From Marinibacterium anthonyi (GTDB lineage Bacteria > Pseudomonadota > Alphaproteobacteria > Rhodobacterales > Rhodobacteraceae): a stretch of 64,000 nt of DNA. The DNA is taken from NCBI GenBank assembly GCA_003217735.2, contig CP031585.1:5225501-5289500 (forward strand). Direction: 5' to 3'. Shown piece after piece: positions 62,643-64,000 of the stretch. The notes beneath the pieces are model-generated. The model had not been told where the DNA came from. It saw only the letters and a program-made list of their open reading frames with translations, and ran no database searches. How positions within the stretch are numbered: the first letter of the stretch is position 1; every line of letters starts with the position of its first letter. The translations under genes were made by a program, and so were the position numbers.

Positions 62643-63263
62643 TTATCCTTCCCGACGGCGCGTATCGCCGTCCGTCTCGCGCATGCCTTTTAGACGATGC
62701 GCATCCTCTACAACACGTTGGCTGAGTCCACCAGAGGCGACCGCCGCGTGTATTACGGTTTGACGTCCGAACGCCTGTCCCAGCTCGTCCGCCGACAGCC
62801 ACCCGATATAGGTGCCGTAGTGCGGCGTGCTGAGCTTGGTCTTGCCGCGTTCAGAACCGTCGCTTGCCTGGATCAGCACACGGGCCTCTTCCTTGGCGAG
62901 CAAGTCTTTCACTTTCTCGTAGCCGGCAACTGCCGCGCCGGACTTCCGTGCCAGGCTGATCAAATCGATCACCCGGCGCACCAGAAGCGCTTCGACTTGG
63001 TCGGTCAGATCCTCGGGGACCTGGACCTGCGCCTTGAAGGCGCGCGAGAAGAGCTTCTTCTTGACTGCCAGGTCCATGGCCGTGCGGGTCGACGCCACCC
63101 AGGCGCCGCGTCCCGGCAATTTCTCCAACAGGTCCGGGAACACGGTATTGTCCGGTCCCAGAACGAAACGCACGAGGCCACCTTTCGGTTGCACCTCGCC
63201 CGTTGCAATGCACTTGCGTTCGGACTCGCCCGAACGGTCCTTCGAGACGCCGCCGCGGCTCAT
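62643..63263 (-). CDS. YlxR-L7Ae-like RNA-binding protein
   Basis: The 206-residue protein has a YlxR (DUF448) domain (about 10-85, [20 protein letters not shown] and LPGRGAWV) and an L7Ae-like RNA-binding domain (about 95-185). It sits between nusA and infB, the usual place for this family, and likely binds RNA in transcription/translation. ATG 63263 is the start of the YlxR-type N-terminus; the open frame further upstream is unlikely coding. Confidence 0.93.
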   Translation of the reverse strand: MSRGGVSKDRSGESERKCIATGEVQPKGGLVRFVLGPDNTVFPDLLEKLPGRGAWVASTRTAMDLAVKKKLFSRAFKAQVQVPEDLTDQVEALLVRRVIDLISLARKSGAAVAGYEKVKDLLAKEEARVLIQASDGSERGKTKLSTPHYGTYIGWLSADELGQAFGRQTVIHAAVASGGLSQRVVEDAHRLKGMRETDGDTRRREG

Positions 63264-63288
63264 GTCAGCACCCAAACGGGGCCTGAGA

Positions 63289-64000
63289 TCAGGCCCCGGC
63301 CTCCGTGGCTTTGGAGTCCGGCTCGTCGCCGTCATCCGCTTCGGTTTCAGCGCCGTCTTCCGTGTCTTCCTCTGCCTCGAGGTCGGCGGGGTCAACCCAG
63401 CCCAGCACGATACGCGCCGTCATCACCAGGTGTTGCGCCTCTTCCAGGCTCACATCGAAGGATTCCAGAAGTCCGTCGTCCTTCACCCGTTCACCGTTCT
63501 CGGTGGTCCAGCCGCCGGCCAGTTCCCAATCCGCGCAGGTGGCGAAATCTTCCAGGGTCTTCACCCCATCCTTGGCCAGGGCCTCAATCATCTGGGGGGT
63601 GAGCCCCTCGAATTCAACCAGGCTGTCTTCGACACCCAGCGCGCGGGCATTTTCCAGCGCCGCCTTGGCCTGCGCCTCCAGGTAGTCCCGGGCCCGGGCC
63701 TGCAGCTCCTCGGCGGTGCCTTCGTCGACACCGTCGATCACCAGCAGCTCGTCGAGCTCGACATAAGCGACCTCTTCAAGGTTGGTAAAGCCTTCGGACA
63801 CCAGAAGCTGGGCAAAGAATTCGTCCAGGTCCAGCGCGTCCACGAAGAGCTGGGTGCGCTCTTCGAATTCCTTCTGACGGCGCGCCGATTCCTCGGCTTC
63901 CGTCATGATGTCGATGTCCAGGCCGGTCAGCTGGCTGGCCAGGCGCACGTTCTGCCCGCGACGGCCAATCGCCAGCGACAGCTGCTCCTCGGGCACCACG
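63289..64000 (-). CDS. nusA: Transcription factor NusA (C-terminal part; 5' end outside window)
   Basis: Only the last 237 or so codons are visible. They include the KH2-type RNA-binding sequence [20 protein letters not shown], the helix-hairpin-helix AR repeats ([23 protein letters not shown]) and an acidic tail. NusA modulates pausing, termination and antitermination. The reading frame continues out of the window at 64000. Confidence 0.95.
   Translation of the reverse strand, partial: VVPEEQLSLAIGRRGQNVRLASQLTGLDIDIMTEAEESARRQKEFEERTQLFVDALDLDEFFAQLLVSEGFTNLEEVAYVELDELLVIDGVDEGTAEELQARARDYLEAQAKAALENARALGVEDSLVEFEGLTPQMIEALAKDGVKTLEDFATCADWELAGGWTTENGERVKDDGLLESFDVSLEEAQHLVMTARIVLGWVDPADLEAEEDTEDGAETEADDGDEPDSKATEAGA

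Noticed and set aside
1-64000. tRNA/rRNA genes, CRISPR arrays, insertion sequences, prophage or att sites
   Set aside because: I looked for typical tRNA ends, repeated spacers, transposase motifs and phage genes and saw none; a tool-based search could still find a short one.

Overview
The window is high-GC, gene-dense bacterial chromosome that looks like a marine Rhodobacteraceae (roseobacter-type alphaproteobacterium). The evidence is a NepR-EcfG-PhyR general stress module, a MotA/MotE-type flagellar cluster, the secA-parvulin-argJ-mutT and nusA-ylxR-infB neighbourhoods, and an Lpt/Kdo block. I see no tRNA, rRNA, CRISPR array, insertion sequence or prophage. The assignment rests on gene content and remembered family features; no search was run.

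Layout. (1) 1-13168, flagellum: a leftward group (fliL, a coiled-coil membrane protein, motE, motA, a 751-residue exported protein, an SltF-type lytic transglycosylase, flhA, fliR, flhB and a cut-off small ORF) faces a rightward group (fliF, fliH, fliN, fliP). Many genes overlap by one or four bases. (2) 13262-25880, a general-stress island: CsbD, a PPOX-fold protein, phospholipase D, an HWE-type histidine kinase, EcfG, NepR, PhyR, Dps, an acetolactate-synthase-like enzyme, DUF1328, a degenerate receiver, a Crp-type regulator, several very small proteins, an FNT channel and a PRC-barrel protein. Nine GGAAC-N16/17-(C/G)GTT-type elements can be read by eye here, and most sit just upstream of these genes. 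(3) 26003-33186: a receiver protein, an acyl-CoA dehydrogenase, then rnd-kpsF-lptC-lptA-lptB-hpf-ptsN. (4) 33219-44455, surface polysaccharide: sulfotransferase, four glycosyltransferases, galE, galU, kdsB, cysQ and an ABC-2 polysaccharide permease. (5) 44466-54147: SH3 protein, alkB, dnaK-dnaJ, radC, a divergent arsR/MFS pair with twin operators, a PstS-OmpA fusion and an exported protein of unknown function. (6) 54278-64000: secA, parvulin, argJ, mutT, a 44-residue gene, infB, ylxR and the 3' part of nusA.

How the genes work together. In the stress island the kinase should phosphorylate PhyR, PhyR-P should bind NepR, and freed EcfG should transcribe its own operon, phyR and the surrounding effectors (iron storage, membrane and envelope proteins, small stress proteins). 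In the polysaccharide block, GalU and GalE supply UDP-sugars, KpsF and KdsB supply CMP-Kdo, glycosyltransferases assemble a glycan, a PAPS-type sulfotransferase may sulfate it, CysQ may remove the PAP by-product, and the permease may export it.

The most interesting items are the density of EcfG-type promoters (including an overlapping divergent pair and one with no obvious gene), unannotated-size proteins under such promoters, a receiver-like protein lacking its phospho-acceptor, and a clean twin-palindrome ArsR operator.
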